DNA of 64,000 nucleotides from Ananas comosus (taxonomy: Eukaryota; Streptophyta; Magnoliopsida; Poales; Bromeliaceae). Each line of letters begins with the position of its first letter. The stretch's first letter is position 1. The notes under the pieces are model-generated. The model made no database searches. It saw nothing but the letters and a program-made list of their open reading frames with translations, and was not told where the DNA came from. Below, in pieces: positions 35,534 through 47,441 of this stretch. The stretch is taken from contig NC_033627.1 in the NCBI RefSeq assembly GCF_001540865.1, positions 258,432 to 322,431 on the forward strand, read 5' to 3'. The position numbers and the translations under genes are program-made.

Positions 35534-35908
35534 TCATCCCGTGTATTGGCCTGAGCGGCAGTAGTAGTCGCTGCTGCTGCAGCCGCGGCGATAGGAATTG
35601 CCCTGCTGGGGTGTGCCATAGGCAGCCCGATCCGAGTTAAGTGCATTGTTAACTATGTAGTTTGGGGCTCCGGCGAGTATTCGTCTCCCCATCTCAGACT
35701 GGTCCATTGCGACTCCCCACTCCACTTCATAGCTACTTTGATCCGTCGACATTAATGAATCATCTAATTTAGGCTCGTCGAGAGGCACCACAAGAGCCTC
35801 AGTAGACACAGTAGCAGCGGTAGCAGCTGAAGAATAAGAAGAGAATAGGAGGAGGAATATTAGTGCAGAACAAAAAAGAATCGCTCTCATAGAGATGAGC
35901 CCTCGCAT
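35534..35908 (-). CDS. RALF-like secreted peptide with only one cysteine pair (124 aa)
   Basis: I chose the ATG at 35908 (MRGLISMRAILFCSALIFLL) because it aligns with the starts of the other two copies; an in-frame ATG at 35935 would add nine residues. Residues 5-29 form the signal peptide. The RRIL processing site is at 75-78. The mature part reads APNYIVNNALNSDRAAYGTP, then NSYRRGC...YYCRSG with cysteines only at 110 and 117. That is the second canonical RALF disulfide; the first pair is missing. The YISY-like motif is changed to YIVN. RALF peptides act in the apoplast on receptor kinases. The processing site and signal peptide are intact, so secretion is likely; receptor activity is uncertain. 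Confidence 0.85.
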   Translation of the reverse strand: MRGLISMRAILFCSALIFLLLFSSYSSAATAATVSTEALVVPLDEPKLDDSLMSTDQSSYEVEWGVAMDQSEMGRRILAGAPNYIVNNALNSDRAAYGTPQQGNSYRRGCSSSDYYCRSGQYTG

Positions 35909-35935
35909 ATTCTGTTTACTCACGTATATATGCAT

Positions 35936-38900
35936 GCTACGTACTCTTTTATCAATTTAATTGTGCACCCTGTGCGCATCAATTTATAGTAATGCAAAGC
36001 TAGAGAGATGCTGAGGGCGATCGAGGAGGAGCCACATGGAACAACGACGGTGACAGCTAAACAAACGAAACGGGTTATTTACATGTGAGCGTTCCGTGTA
36101 TAGGCCGGTTTCTATGCGACGCCATCTATACCCATCCCTTTCTATACAGGAAATTTATGTAATACCAAATTTGTACACTAGTGACGATTGAAGTTTCAAC
36201 TAAAAGAGATAAAACAAAAAAAAGGGTGGGGAAGTAACGAATCTTTTAATTTTTGGGCTCACCAACGTACGTACGAATATATATAGATTCACGTGAATGC
36301 CAGGTGAGTTTGGTCTTATGTACGTACCTGCGTAGTTACTCGATCGGTCGATTGTGCGGCTCTTCCATTTTTAAAGCACTGTCTCGTTCTCGAGCATTAT
36401 TTGAGCTTAATTTGTCGTCGTCTACTTTGTAATTATTAAAAGTTCGAGGGCCCAGCTGCTAGCTACACTCGCATGGACCAGATTTTAGCTTAATATGTCT
36501 TCTACTGTGCAATTGTTGAAACGCTCGAGGGCCTAGTAAAGTAGGCTCGCAAGGACTAAATTATTATTATTAGGATTAATTAATTATATGGTCCGAAGAA
36601 GTTGCATGTCAAAATTAACTGCAGTGTACGATATTCCATTTACTTCATAATCTCACGCTAGTTATTATAGTTAAATCTATGGAAAGAAACACTGCCAGCT
36701 AATTAATTGAATAAATATATCAGGTGTCCGTTTGTGAATAATCGTAGAACATACGAAAGATCGACAGGTATTAATAGCTAGGCACCTAAACGGTTTAAAA
36801 TTTTGGTTGAAATTGTGTTCAAATTAAAGGGCCCAGATCTAGGTCCATTTTGGCCCTGATACTCATGGGCCTCTATGGGCTTTCCGTTGGGAGAAATTAT
36901 TTAAGGAGGCTCCTGAGTAATATGCCCGGTCCGCGCCGTTAACGTTTGGGCCAGGAAGGCCCATTACTTGTAACAAATAACAGGTCATGTAATACCATCA
37001 TCATGCATAATAAAAACCAAATTATTTTCAGCTCAACTTTTTGATCTTTACTATGCTAAATAGATACGATCTTTAAGAACATACCACTTTTCACTACAGG
37101 AAAATAACATAAAATTTTGCACATGTTTGTCAGGAATTATTTGCAAGCCTATGTTAAGACTTGAAAAGAACAATAATGCTTTCTTTTTCCTTTTTCTGTA
37201 CTGAAAAGCAAGAAAGTAACTAAAGTGCAAGAAACAAATTCTAGTTAATTGAAAAAAAATTGTTTAGTTAGTCGGGTTCAATCATAAAACTTCACTTATA
37301 TCTATGCTGATCTTGGCAAATTGAGTTCCTAAGGTAGCGCATGGTATACAAATATGTTGCGTGTTCATCGCCGAAAATATGCTCTATCTCTAAATAATAT
37401 TGTCATTAGGAGATCAAAGCTAGAAGAAATGCCTTATCTCATAGAGCAGAAGTGGCGCTGTTAGTTATTGGATATATACTGTTGGTTTTTTATTTGATTT
37501 TAAGTAATTTAAAACTTTTTTGTGGCCCATAGGTCTTCTGGGCGGCCCAGCATCCAGTGGGCTATTCAATTCACTGTCACCCTTATCGATCCTACTACCT
37601 CCCATTGGCTGCTCGGGTGTAGAGGGGGTTAGGTGTGAATCTCGCTTTTAGGACAATGTTTAATACGTCTTGACTCAGATGTCTCATCTTATTTTTACAT
37701 CTCTATAATAATTTTGGATAAATTTTTAAATAGTTTTTTGAATTTACCATTCAAATTATTCTAAAAGGATATAATTTTACTAAAGGATTACAGAATTTTT
37801 TCCCACATATACTGCCCTCCGCATGCGCAACTCTGATGAATGCCTATATGATATATATATTGAAATCATGATCTAAGTATGATGAATTGATAATAACAGC
37901 CACATGAATCACATCAATATATGAACTTGGTCACTAGCAGTCCCACTTTAATTATACAACAACTTGGCACTAAAATACATAGGAGCTTGTGATATTCCAG
38001 GAAGGAGAAAAGCACTTTCTAAGTTGATCGAGCCTTAATTAAAAGCCCATGGTAAGGCCACTTCCTCTCCCTACCTATCTAAACTTTAATTCTCAAAAGC
38101 TCTTTACCAGCCATGCGACGATATAAAAATTAATTTATTGATTCTGTTAGATAACAATATATGTATTTTTTTTCCTTTCTTTAATTGTGTAAAGAAGTAT
38201 GTCATGCATAATGAAGGGCTAGCAACTTATCATTAGCATGTTCAAAGGAAAGGTCCTTTCAAGTGGATGAGTGCCAATCATGATTTGCCCACAAGGATCA
38301 AGGGTGCTAATTAAAATTAAAGGTGCACCTTAATTAATTTGCCACCTTTTATTTATCACCTAGCTTAAAGCGAAAGAAGATATAAACCAGCTAGATCAAA
38401 TCTGGTAGCTATGTATATATATATAATGGCGAAAGTTAGGCATGGAACATAACAGAATGATAGAAACATCACATATATATATATATGATGTTGGAAATTC
38501 AATGTATCTGTTCGATGCCCCTATAATTGAGCTCTACAAATATATATCCATTCCTACATTTTTCTTTTTTTGTACTTTGGTTTAAAATATTTTTTGAGTC
38601 ATAACGCCGCCACGATTATTCCATTTATTTTTATTCCCTCAGAACATTTGCTTTAAAACAAGAGAGAGAGAGACTAAAATACTTACTTTCTTGCAAGAAT
38701 ATATACCAAAATTGCATTCATACAGATTTTTTCTTTTTCACCTTTCTTTTGCCGGTTCCTTTTGGCATCCAATCAAAGAGCTCGTCGGTTTCTTCACGCT
38801 GCCAAATCGGGTTGCATTTGGTTGAATGCACAAACTGTAATGTCCCGCTAGCGATACCACATCAGGTAGATTAGAGATTATGATTAGAAATATAAGAGTT

Positions 38901-41424
38901 TGAAACTCTAGCAATAATAACTAGGTTTAAATATTTTGGAGAAGTGGTTTGTATCCAATGAATTATTAGCTCTATTAGGTCGGGTCGTTACACTAACACT
39001 TTGAACACTTTGTACTTTCTTAGGTACTATTTTACCACCAAAAATATATGCATATTCTTCATAACAAGAAATAAAATGTTGAAACCAAATAAAACACAAA
39101 TGAGTAGCTCCTCGAAGTAGCACAAGTGTAAAAACTGAATTATGTAGTCTACAAAGAGCTAAGTGTAAAAACTAGTTAATGAATTTGTGAAGCATATGAT
39201 GTAAATATTGAGTAGTCTGAAAAATCAACCCAAAAAATAATTAATATTCGATTTATAAAAGATATATATTTAAAATTGATAATTTCAATATATAACTCTT
39301 TTGAATGTTATAGAACACATTGATGGATAAAATTTCAATGTTGATGTTTCTAGGATAAGGTTTTAGGCAGATCAAGTTGCGGTGTGGCACTAATTTCTCA
39401 TTATAAAGGCTGAAGAAGAAGTGACGATAGCGAGAGATAGAGCACGAAAGAGAGAGAAAGAGAGAGAGACTGGTGGAGATGGACCATAATTTGTGGGGAA
39501 AGGGATACCCAGATTTTTCTTCTTTCCTTTTCAAAGTAAACATTAAATTCTCTGTAGCTTTCTAAAGAATTCAATTAGCGGTCAAGATATTCAAATAGAG
39601 ATTCCCTGATTAGATCTTGCTTTGGCCTTCAATTTACATCCACATATCCAAAGACCCACTAAACAATAATACATAACAAGGATCAAAATTAGGCTAAGGA
39701 GAAGTGTAAAGTGACAGGTGTGTGTGTATATATCTCTATTTCTCTTCTCCTTAAAATTTCTCTCCAATATCTCTTTCCTCTTTCATTCTAACCACCCATC
39801 AAACTTGATGGACAGTTAAAAAGTTAGGAACACAAGAGCTGCTGTGCTCCAAATAGTACGGTAGCCATGCTCTATATATATATATTTGGATATGTTCACA
39901 AGGCCTAAGGAAGGATAGGTAGGATATTCAAATACAATCATGTAGATATTCTTCTTTCTCAATTAAGGGGAGGAGATATATGTTTTATAAAAAATAATTT
40001 CTGTACATTTTTTTATATAGGTGTAAATCTTAGAAGGGTTTTTGGATGGAGGAAGTCTACTATATACTATGTCACACTTATATCACATCATCAATAACCA
40101 GTAAGTCACGTCTTTTTATTTGAGAGAAAAGTATAATAAAAATAATTTTCTAACAATCATGATGGAAAAATAATCTGATTGGTTTGAAATACCATGCATA
40201 TCAGCAATATAATTGGTGCTTCCTAGATTTTTTTTCTTTGATGGTTGGGATGCATATATAGCACTGGTTGCATAGCTGATCATATCCTATGGGGGGATAT
40301 GTTGGCGCAGTACCAAAGCACTACTTCGGAATCATATGATTGACGTGGGTTCTTATTCTCCATCAACTAGGAAGTTAAAGTGACAACGAGATATAAAATT
40401 ACCATTTGGTTGTTAATTTAGACAGACTTTAGTAGAAAACGACCTAGAACTTTCGGTAGGGATTTATTGCACTTTGATACATATGTGAAGGTTTCTTTCA
40501 CATGATGTGAGAGCTAAGCTTTTAGAACCTGTATATTTGGCTTTCCAGTGTCAATGGTTGAACATATATAAGATCACAAGTTTCACATTAGTGATACTAT
40601 TGATTTTGGAGGTTAAACTATAATTTGAGTCTTTTGCAATAAACTAAGTATAATATTTTTCTTTTTTTTTTTTTTAATTTGTTTGTCAAATGCTTTATTA
40701 CAAAGTGAGGCCTAACTAGTTTGGTAACGTGGTTGCTAAAACATTATTATTATACTCTAAAATATCCATAAAATATAAAAATATTATCATATTTTCTTCT
40801 TTTTTATCATAAAATTGTGATTGTAATCACTACCAGAAAAGTATGTTGAAAACAAATTAAAAATACTTCAAGATTTTTTAGGCTTCTATATATAATATAT
40901 ATAAATATGATACTTTTAACCATCACATTATCAAACTCAGCCTAATTTTTGAAATTGAATTAATGAGTTTCAGTGAGATTTGTTAAGTTCTCAAGCAGCT
41001 GAGATTGTTAAATTAATTACCTGTCCAAATCAATGATTTGCTGGTCCGTTTCCATCAAAATGGTTTCAAGCAGGCAAACTATATTCCACAAGAGGAATAC
41101 ACATACAAATTTTCTAACAAGTTGAAAAAGATGTATACGCTGCGCGCGTTTGCGGTCATCAAACAAGGCAGATATAATATATAAGACCAACATCTTACAA
41201 CGTACACAAAGCTAGGCATACTATTACGCTATTAAACCTTAGCCATATGCACACCACACATCTCATAGGTCATAACCTAATGTTAATACATGCAGGAACA
41301 AAAGAAACTAGAAGTTCAACGCAAGCACCTAGCTACGTACAAAATCTTGGAGACTTTAAAGTCACAGCACGTCTCCAACAGTTTGACCGACCAGCGGAAG
41401 GTCAACACACCCAACTTGTACATA

Positions 41425-41479
<55 letters not shown>

Positions 41480-41481
41480 GT
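35936..41481. other. Gene-free stretch of about 5.5 kb
   Basis: No supported gene or RNA gene. It holds small (TA)n runs near 38410-38425 and 38472-38490, a fragment at about 39780-39880 sharing CATCAA-TTGATGG and AGTTAAAAAGTTAGGAA words with the element at 737-992, and the second copy of a dispersed repeat (40067-40234). The last few hundred bases before 41482 are the 3' flank of CYP78A, with a (TA)n run at about 41422-41480. Confidence 0.4.
40067..40234. repeat. Dispersed repeat, copy 2 of 2 (other at 23028-23207)
   Basis: It has ordered matches to 23028-23207, including TATGTCACACTT, CATCAATAAC, AGTATAATAAAAATA, ACAATCATGATGG and a TGATTGGTTTG block. The termini are not defined. Confidence 0.5.
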
Positions 41482-42152
41482 TCAGAACCTGGGAATGGCA
41501 CGACACACCAGAGGATTCTTCATCTCAAGCGACATCTTCAAGCACTCCGACAAGTCAACGCCACCCTCCGACGGGACCCACCTGAAGGTCTGAAGCAGCT
41601 GCGCGAGCCACAGGTGGACGGTGGCCATGGCCAGGGCTTTTCCGGGGCAAACCCTCCTACCGGACCCGAACGGAGCCAACCTCAGATCCGATCCCATCAG
41701 GCTCAGATCCGACCCCGCGAACCGTTTGGGATCGAACTCGTCGGGTTTGGGCCAGATGCGCTCGTCGCGGGCTATCGCCCACATGTTGACCATGGCGGTG
41801 GTGCCGGCAGGGACGAGGCTGTCGCCGACATGGACGTCGTGGACAGCGAGGCGGGCCCAGGAGAGGAGCGGGCCCGGAGGGTGCATTCGGAGGGCCTCTT
41901 TGACGATGGATTGGAGATAAGGGAGGTTTGGAACGTCGGAGTCGGAGACCGGGCGGGTGTTCCCAACGACGGAGTCGATCTCGGATTGTGCATTGGATTG
42001 GATGTCCTGGTGTAGCACCATCCGGGCCATGATCCATTCCAAGAGGATGGCTACTGTGTCGGTCCCTCTAAATATCATCTCCTGAAATTAATCAAAATAA
42101 ATTAAGCTATGCGAACGTAACTAGTGTTATCTTGTATGATTACTGCATGCAA

Positions 42153-42184
<32 letters not shown>

Positions 42185-43685
42185 GATTAATGGTTGCTTG
42201 AAGATGCTACTGAGTATATATATATATATATATATAGGAAGCAAATAAGGAGTTGAGCTAGAATACTCTCAAAAGCACAAGAGATTGGTACTTTTGAGTT
42301 TTTAACCCTTGAATAGATAAATATAAGGTTGGGATAATAGTGATAGGCGGTAGTAAGTGAAATAGTATTTGATCCAAAAGTTATTAATAATCAATGAGTA
42401 TATTCAAGAGCTAAAAATTTAATAGCACCAAGAGAGTGATACTTTTAAAAGTGCTCTAGCTCAATTGGCAAACAAGTTAATGGAATTGTACAGAAAAAAA
42501 AAAAAGAAGCTATTAACGTCCATCAACATGATGGTCTAGTATTGTTCGAACAGTAAGTTACGAATCCATGCATCAGCCCAAAGAGATATATGTTTGGTAG
42601 CACAAGGAGTAAAATATCTAGCATATATATATATATATACACGCGCCAAGTAATTAAACTACTACTGTAACGATAAAACAAATGATATGCTATTCATGCA
42701 TTAGATGTAAGGAAATGAACGTCGTACGTACCCAAAGCACAGCGATCATGTCGGAGTCCGAGAGCTTCTCACCTTGCTCCAAGTGGAGTAACACATCCAC
42801 AAAGTCCCCAACAACTAGTTCCTCGCCAACAGTGACACTAGCTTTTTCCCTCACCCTGTGCTCCTCTATGATCCTTGCAACAAACACGTTCACTTCGGCG
42901 GCTAGCCGCCGACACCTCTTCCTCAGACCTTGGAGATCCAACCAACCCAGAAAGGGAACGTGGTCGCTCCAGTTGAACGTCCCAAGCAACTCATACCCTT
43001 CGCTCACCATCTCCTCCACCTCCGCCCCCTCTCCCTTGGCAAAATCGTAGCTTTTACCGAAAACGCTCATCATGACGTTGTTCAGCGAGCCATAATGCAA
43101 CACCCTCTTCACACTCACCACTCCACTCTTTGCCATTTGGCCCTTTACTTCCTCCACCATCTGCTTCCCTATCTCGACGCGCTGCTCCACAGAAGCCGCG
43201 ATCCTCCGCGGACTAAACAAATAAGTAGCAGAGATTCTCCTGAGATTCCTCCAGTACTCACCGAAAGGAGCGAAGCCAATGGCGCGGTGGAAGAGGAGCT
43301 CGTACGCGGACTCCTTGATGGGGCGGTCGGCGAAGGCGGAGCTGTTAAGGATCTCCTTCGCCGTGTCGGGGTGGGTGGAGACGACGAAGCGAGTGATCCC
43401 GACGGAGAAAGCCATGAGCTTCGTGGCTTGGAGAGACGAGGAGAGCTTCGCGAGGACGCGGTGGGCGGCGGTGCCGGAGAGGGCGAAGACGATGCCGGGT
43501 GGACCGGGAACGGAGACGCGGACCTTGGAGAAGGCCCATGCGACGCCACCGGGGTAGAACCAGAGGAAGGACAGCGTCACAACGAGGAGAGCGAAGAGTG
43601 AGGTGAGTGAGCTTGTTGGGGAGATCAGGAGCGGGAGAAAGGTAGAGTCGGAGCCGAAGTCGAAGGAGGAGGATGAGGAGGACAT
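41482..43685 (-). CDS. CYP78A: CYP78A-family cytochrome P450 (517 aa, 2 exons)
   Basis: The minus-strand exons are 42732-43685 and 41482-42081, joined by a 650-bp GT-AG intron at the position usual for CYP78A (after AVLW, before EMIFRGTDT). The start [13 protein letters not shown] precedes a membrane anchor ([18 protein letters not shown]) and the proline hinge PGPPG. Key motifs are the I-helix GTDT at 324-327, ExxR at E380-R383 in [11 protein letters not shown], and the haem loop [11 protein letters not shown] with C463. CYP78A enzymes (PLASTOCHRON1 and KLUH groups) act in the ER and control organ size, leaf initiation and seed size through an unidentified mobile signal, probably derived from fatty acids. 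Exon 1 is very GC-rich against an AT-rich background, as often in monocots. An upstream in-frame ATG at 43850 lies across the assembly gap and is rejected. Confidence 0.95.
42082..42731 (-). other. CYP78A intron with a TA-flanked miniature element
   Basis: It contains an AAT repeat (about 42155-42183), two (TA)n runs (about 42214-42236 and 42622-42640) and the short TA-flanked element at 42251-42468. Confidence 0.6.
42251..42468. mobile_element. Short TA-flanked MITE in CYP78A intron
   Basis: The left end AGTTGAGCTAGAATACTCTC and the reverse complement of the right end (AATTGAGCTAGAGCACTTTT) match imperfectly. Terminal words GGTACTTTTGAG and TGATACTTTTAAAAG link it to the element at 4615-4840. 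It is non-coding. Confidence 0.55.
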
Positions 43686-43795
43686 GGTTGTGGCTTTGGA
43701 GAGCGACAATGGCGACGCGTATAGAGCTTGCAAAGAGAAGGGATGGGGAGAGTGGTTTTGGAGGGAGAAAATGGCGCTCGCCTTGGATCGAGGGG

Positions 43796-43820
43796 NNNNN
43801 NNNNNNNNNNNNNNNNNNNN
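43796..43820. other. Assembly gap of 25 N in the CYP78A 5' region
   Basis: There are exactly 25 N, probably a placeholder rather than a measured length. It lies 111 bases upstream of the CYP78A ATG, next to a hairpin-rich transposon end, so promoter sequence may be missing. Confidence 0.98.
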
Positions 43821-43838
43821 ATATAAATAAAAGAGTGG

Positions 43839-43871
43839 GAGAGAGTCCACGGGGTTCCCGTGGACTCTCTC
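43839..43871. repeat. Perfect inverted repeat, 15-bp stem
   Basis: GAGAGAGTCCACGGG pairs with CCCGTGGACTCTCTC across a 3-base loop. Confidence 0.9.
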
Positions 43872-43876
43872 TCACG

Positions 43877-43908
43877 CGGTCCACGAGGTGAGGATGCCTC
43901 GTGGACCG
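43877..43908. repeat. Perfect inverted repeat, 12-bp stem
   Basis: CGGTCCACGAGG pairs with CCTCGTGGACCG across the 8-base loop TGAGGATG. It shares the GTCCACG core with the neighbouring hairpin. Confidence 0.9.
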
Positions 43909-44122
43909 TGCATGCTCAAAGTCCTGAGTCGCGATTTGGAGCTTGCAGTTTTCGCTTTCCGCCGATGGCGAGCGAAAAACAAAAATATAATATTTTCCGA
44001 AAATCCGTAAAAAGATTTTTCTAAATTTTTTTTTTTTACAGCTAACCAAATATCGGAACAAGAGTTTTCAGCCGAAATTTTTTTTTCTGGAGCACTTTTA
44101 GGGGGAACCAAATACCCCCTAA

Positions 44123-44960
44123 GCTACGAGCGTGCTCTAGGTGTACCAGATGACAGCACGGCCGTAGCACAAGCTGCCGAGTTCTGTACAAGGGCAGCGT
44201 GGTCTTTTTCCTGACGGGTTGAGATAAGGTCACTGGGTAGTGTGAACGCATTTGTGCTATTTGAGCGGGATTCGGTTCGGTTACTTTGTAATTAGCCGAG
44301 CACTGCGGGAGGTGGACGCGGGTGAAGCGGAACCGACCCGACAACAGCGCGGCGCCAGCTAATCAGCCGTCGGCGGCAATCACAGTGGACGGGTGGGATG
44401 GGAACACGTGGCGAGATCCAATGGCTGGCAAAAGATTTGGCACGTGCGGTACAGTGGGGGCAGTTTGCGCTCCCCGAGGCCGAGAGTGCCCGCGGGCAGT
44501 TCCTGCGCCGCCCCCAGGCTGCCCGACACTTTCCCGCTTCCCGCCCCCCCCCCCCCCCCCCAACGATACTGCCCGAACACTCCACCACGTCATCTCGTGG
44601 GCCGCTCTTTAGCTACCCTTCCGTTTCACTATAACGCCGGCGAAAGTACTGTGAGCCAGGTCCAGGAGCTTCTCACGACAGAGTGTGCCCAATTTCCGAG
44701 ACCTTTTAAGTGCGTAACGGTACGGATGGGAGTGAGTGACGGCTCGTCCGCTGGGGTAGGGTCGCGGGGGTGGGGCCCACATAGAGGAGGAGCGACGAGA
44801 ACGCCGTACGATGCGGCGGCTTCTTTAATTATTCGGCCGTACCCGTCGCCTGTTTTGCGCCGTCAAAAGCAGCAGCAGTAGAGCACGCGGATCGTCGCCC
44901 GTTATTGTTCCGTTTACGGAGCGTGAAGAGATAACGGAGATTAACGGGACTAGTTGTAAT
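44123..44960. promoter_or_regulatory. GC-rich upstream island with G-box motifs and an 18-base C run
   Basis: A CpG-rich block in otherwise AT-rich DNA, without a credible protein frame. It holds ACGTG-type motifs (AACACGTGGCG near 44403, GGCACGTGCGG near 44440, CCACGTCATC near 44584) and a homopolymer of 18 C at 44544-44561. By position it is a distal promoter or enhancer of CYP78A (minus strand). This is an inference. The overlapping open frames in several phases are by-products of high GC. Confidence 0.35.
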
Positions 44961-45989
44961 TATGTAATCCACGTATTGATCAACATATATGTGTGCGTCA
45001 AGTATTAGAACTTAAGCTCTAAAATAAAATGATTTTAGGATGAAGAGTCTCTGGGCAACTCTAAATTAAAGAAAAGAAGATCAGCGTATACATACATACA
45101 TACATACATACATACATTCACAAGGTACATACATACATATATACATACATACATTCACAAGGAATGCAGTGGACAAGATGCAAGCAATAAATTTTCCTTG
45201 AATTGCGAGGCCAAAGAACGTTGTCATGATGGTAGCGGTAGGATGGAGATGGCCAATTGTAAAGAATGGACCACGGACCACACCCTCATTTTCCCTTTCG
45301 TTTCTTTTTTCAAAAAAAAAAAAAATCTCTCTTTTTAGGGAATCCATTGGACCATATATATATTCATGGTCCAATTCAAACCGATGATATCAACAGTCGT
45401 CACTCAGGTTGGATCATCATGATGATCATATTTGCGGCCTTATATCAGAAAGTGATTGTGCAAACTTGTGCTGATTCTATGTAGTTTTCTTGTTCAAAAT
45501 ATGCTTTCATTTTTATTAGTTTGATCTATGCGCGCACTGGGTGTATAGATAATTACACTGGACCTAAAGTGGATTCTCATTAGTGGATCCTAATTTAAGT
45601 TGGAGTCCTAGTTGAACTAGGCTTGGTTTCTATACAAGACTCTATATTCAACGTTGATATTGAATTAGAGTAGGATTGGACTAATGCAACTTTATGTATG
45701 TATGTATGGGATTTGTAAAATTCTAAACCATAAACCCTAATGCAACTTTATATATGCATATGATGTGAACCGGGGGTTGCATAGAGACTTAATTAATTAG
45801 TATAAGCTGAGGCTAATTAATTAAGGTGGTAGGTCGTCTTCATATATGTCCCTATGGTAGCAAGAGAAGAAGTGACGGCTTCGCATGCGACGATGGGATA
45901 GGTGGGCAACGAAATGACGATTCTCAACCAATTATCTTAGTAGTTCAAATTCTTCGAAACAATAGCATAAAAAATTAAAATTATATATA
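44961..45989. other. Gene-free stretch
   Basis: Holds CATA tetranucleotide repeats at about 45089-45157, TATG repeats near 45694-45708 and no supported gene. Confidence 0.4.
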
Positions 45990-46217
45990 GAGCCTGACTG
46001 GGAATACTATCGATAAGCATCAAGTCTTGTTGCTATCGATTTTTTGTCGCTAAATTTAACTCATTCAGTTATTTTTATCCGTTAGATTATACTATTCAAA
46101 CCAATAACTCACTCAATCCTAAGAGCTCACATTATTCTAACCATATATATTTTTTATTCAAGAGTCGAAACCCTAAAACACCAAACGCTTCGGAACTATT
46201 GATAATATTTCAGCTAC
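45990..46217. mobile_element. Short TA-flanked MITE, same family as 4615-4840
   Basis: It shares CCGTTAGATTATACTATTCAA-type sequence, AACTCACTCAATCCTA and GAGCTCACATTATTCTAACC with the element at 4615-4840 in the same order. The ends (GGGAATACTATCGATA and GAACTATTGATAATATTTC) are inverted. It lies between TA-rich runs. Confidence 0.6.
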
Positions 46218-46304
46218 TTCATATATATATATATTATATAATAATACATATATATATATATATATATATAATATATATATAATATATATATATATATAAT
46301 ATAT

Positions 46305-46850
46305 ATAACATCGCCATGGCTACTTATACTATTATGAGTATTCGAGCTGTCGTATTCATAAGTTTTCGATCGATGAGCTTCCGAATCGATGATCACCCGG
46401 TTAAATATGATTTAAGTATTTTGAAACTTCTAAGAAAATAAATTTTGTAAATTTTCGAAATCATGAAAAAAGTCCATCAAGTGGGCAAAAATGAACGGTT
46501 AAAATCGAACGACGTTCTAAAAAAGGATGATCGGATCCTTCAATTCAAGATCGGAGTTATTGATATTTACTATATAGTGAATAGAATTCTATCAAAAATT
46601 CAACAAATTCCGATTCCTTTACACCGTTAAACTAGCAAGTATCCATACCGTCCTTAAAAATTGTCAATTTGTGACCTCTTGATCGTAAGGTAAATGAGTT
46701 GAAAAATTAATAAATTGATTTCTAGAAGTTTTAAATGCTGTAAAATAAGGTTTAACGGTGTGGATGTCGATTCAGAAGCTCTATACATCGAAAACACACT
46801 TATGATACGAGGCGATCGTACTCATAATAGTATAGTAGCCGGACCCATAT
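46305..46850. mobile_element. TA-flanked foldback element A (about 545 bp)
   Basis: It lies between (TA)n runs. The left arm words CGAATCGATGATCACCCG, TCGAAATCATGAAAAAAGTC and GATCGGAGTTATTGATATTT match the reverse complement of the right arm of the element at 46871-47401, so the two belong to one family. The right end AGTATAGTAGCCGGACCC pairs with the left-end CTACTTATACTATTATGAG region. It is non-coding. Confidence 0.65.
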
Positions 46851-46870
46851 ATATATATATATATATAATA

Positions 46871-47398
46871 GAGTAGGGCTACTATACTCTTATGAGTAGT
46901 GACCCTTACTACTCATAAGTTGTTTTCGATAGATGGAGCTTCCGAATCGACGATCCACTCCGTAATATAATCTAGAGCATTTAAAACTTCTAGAAATTAA
47001 ATTTCATAATTTTCAGACATCATTTACCTTATGATCAAAAGCTCACAAAATTGACAATTTTTAACGGTCGGTATGGGATACTTGCTAGTTTAACGGTTGA
47101 AAAGAATCGGAATAGGTTGAATTTTTGATACAAAATCTAATACATTACCTAGATAAAGATCAATAACTCCGATCTTAAATTGAGGATCCGATCATGCCAT
47201 TTAGGACGTCGTTCGATTTTGACTCGTTCATTTTATGCCCGCTTGATGGACTTATATTATGATTTCGAAAAATTACGAATTATTTTCTAGAATTTCAAAT
47301 CTCTAGATCATATTTAACGAGTGGATCGTTATCGAACTCTATCATCGAAAACAACTTATGAGTATAAGGTCCACTACTCATAAGATATAGTAGCCCTA

Positions 47399-47401
<3 letters not shown>
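46871..47401. mobile_element. TA-flanked foldback element B (531 bp)
   Basis: The left end GAGTAGGGCTACTATA is the exact inverse of the right end TATAGTAGCCCTACTC. Arms of at least 150 bp remain related inward, through CTTATGAGTAGTG, ACTCATAAGTTGTTTTCGAT and AACGATCCACTC-like words. (TA)n runs flank both sides. It has no coding capacity. Confidence 0.75.

Positions 47402-47441
<40 letters not shown>

Larger units (their letters stand above)
43821..44119. mobile_element. Right part of a Tourist-like element with hairpins, left end lost in gap
   Basis: The right terminus reads AACCAAATACCCCC and is followed by TAA (44120-44122), matching Tourist-like ends (GGGGGTATTTGGTT on the other strand). 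The sequence continues left into two perfect hairpins (43839-43871 and 43877-43908) and the N gap. No left terminus is found before the CYP78A coding region, so it is probably inside the gap. Alternatively, the hairpins belong to a separate foldback element. Confidence 0.45.

Noticed and set aside
43345..44061. 238-codon minus-strand frame crossing the N gap
   Set aside because: It is a frame shadow of CYP78A exon 1 joined through unknown bases; the real frame has all P450 motifs.
44292..44881. Many overlapping frames in the GC island
   Set aside because: All six phases are open because of base composition; none has a domain or a plausible exon structure.
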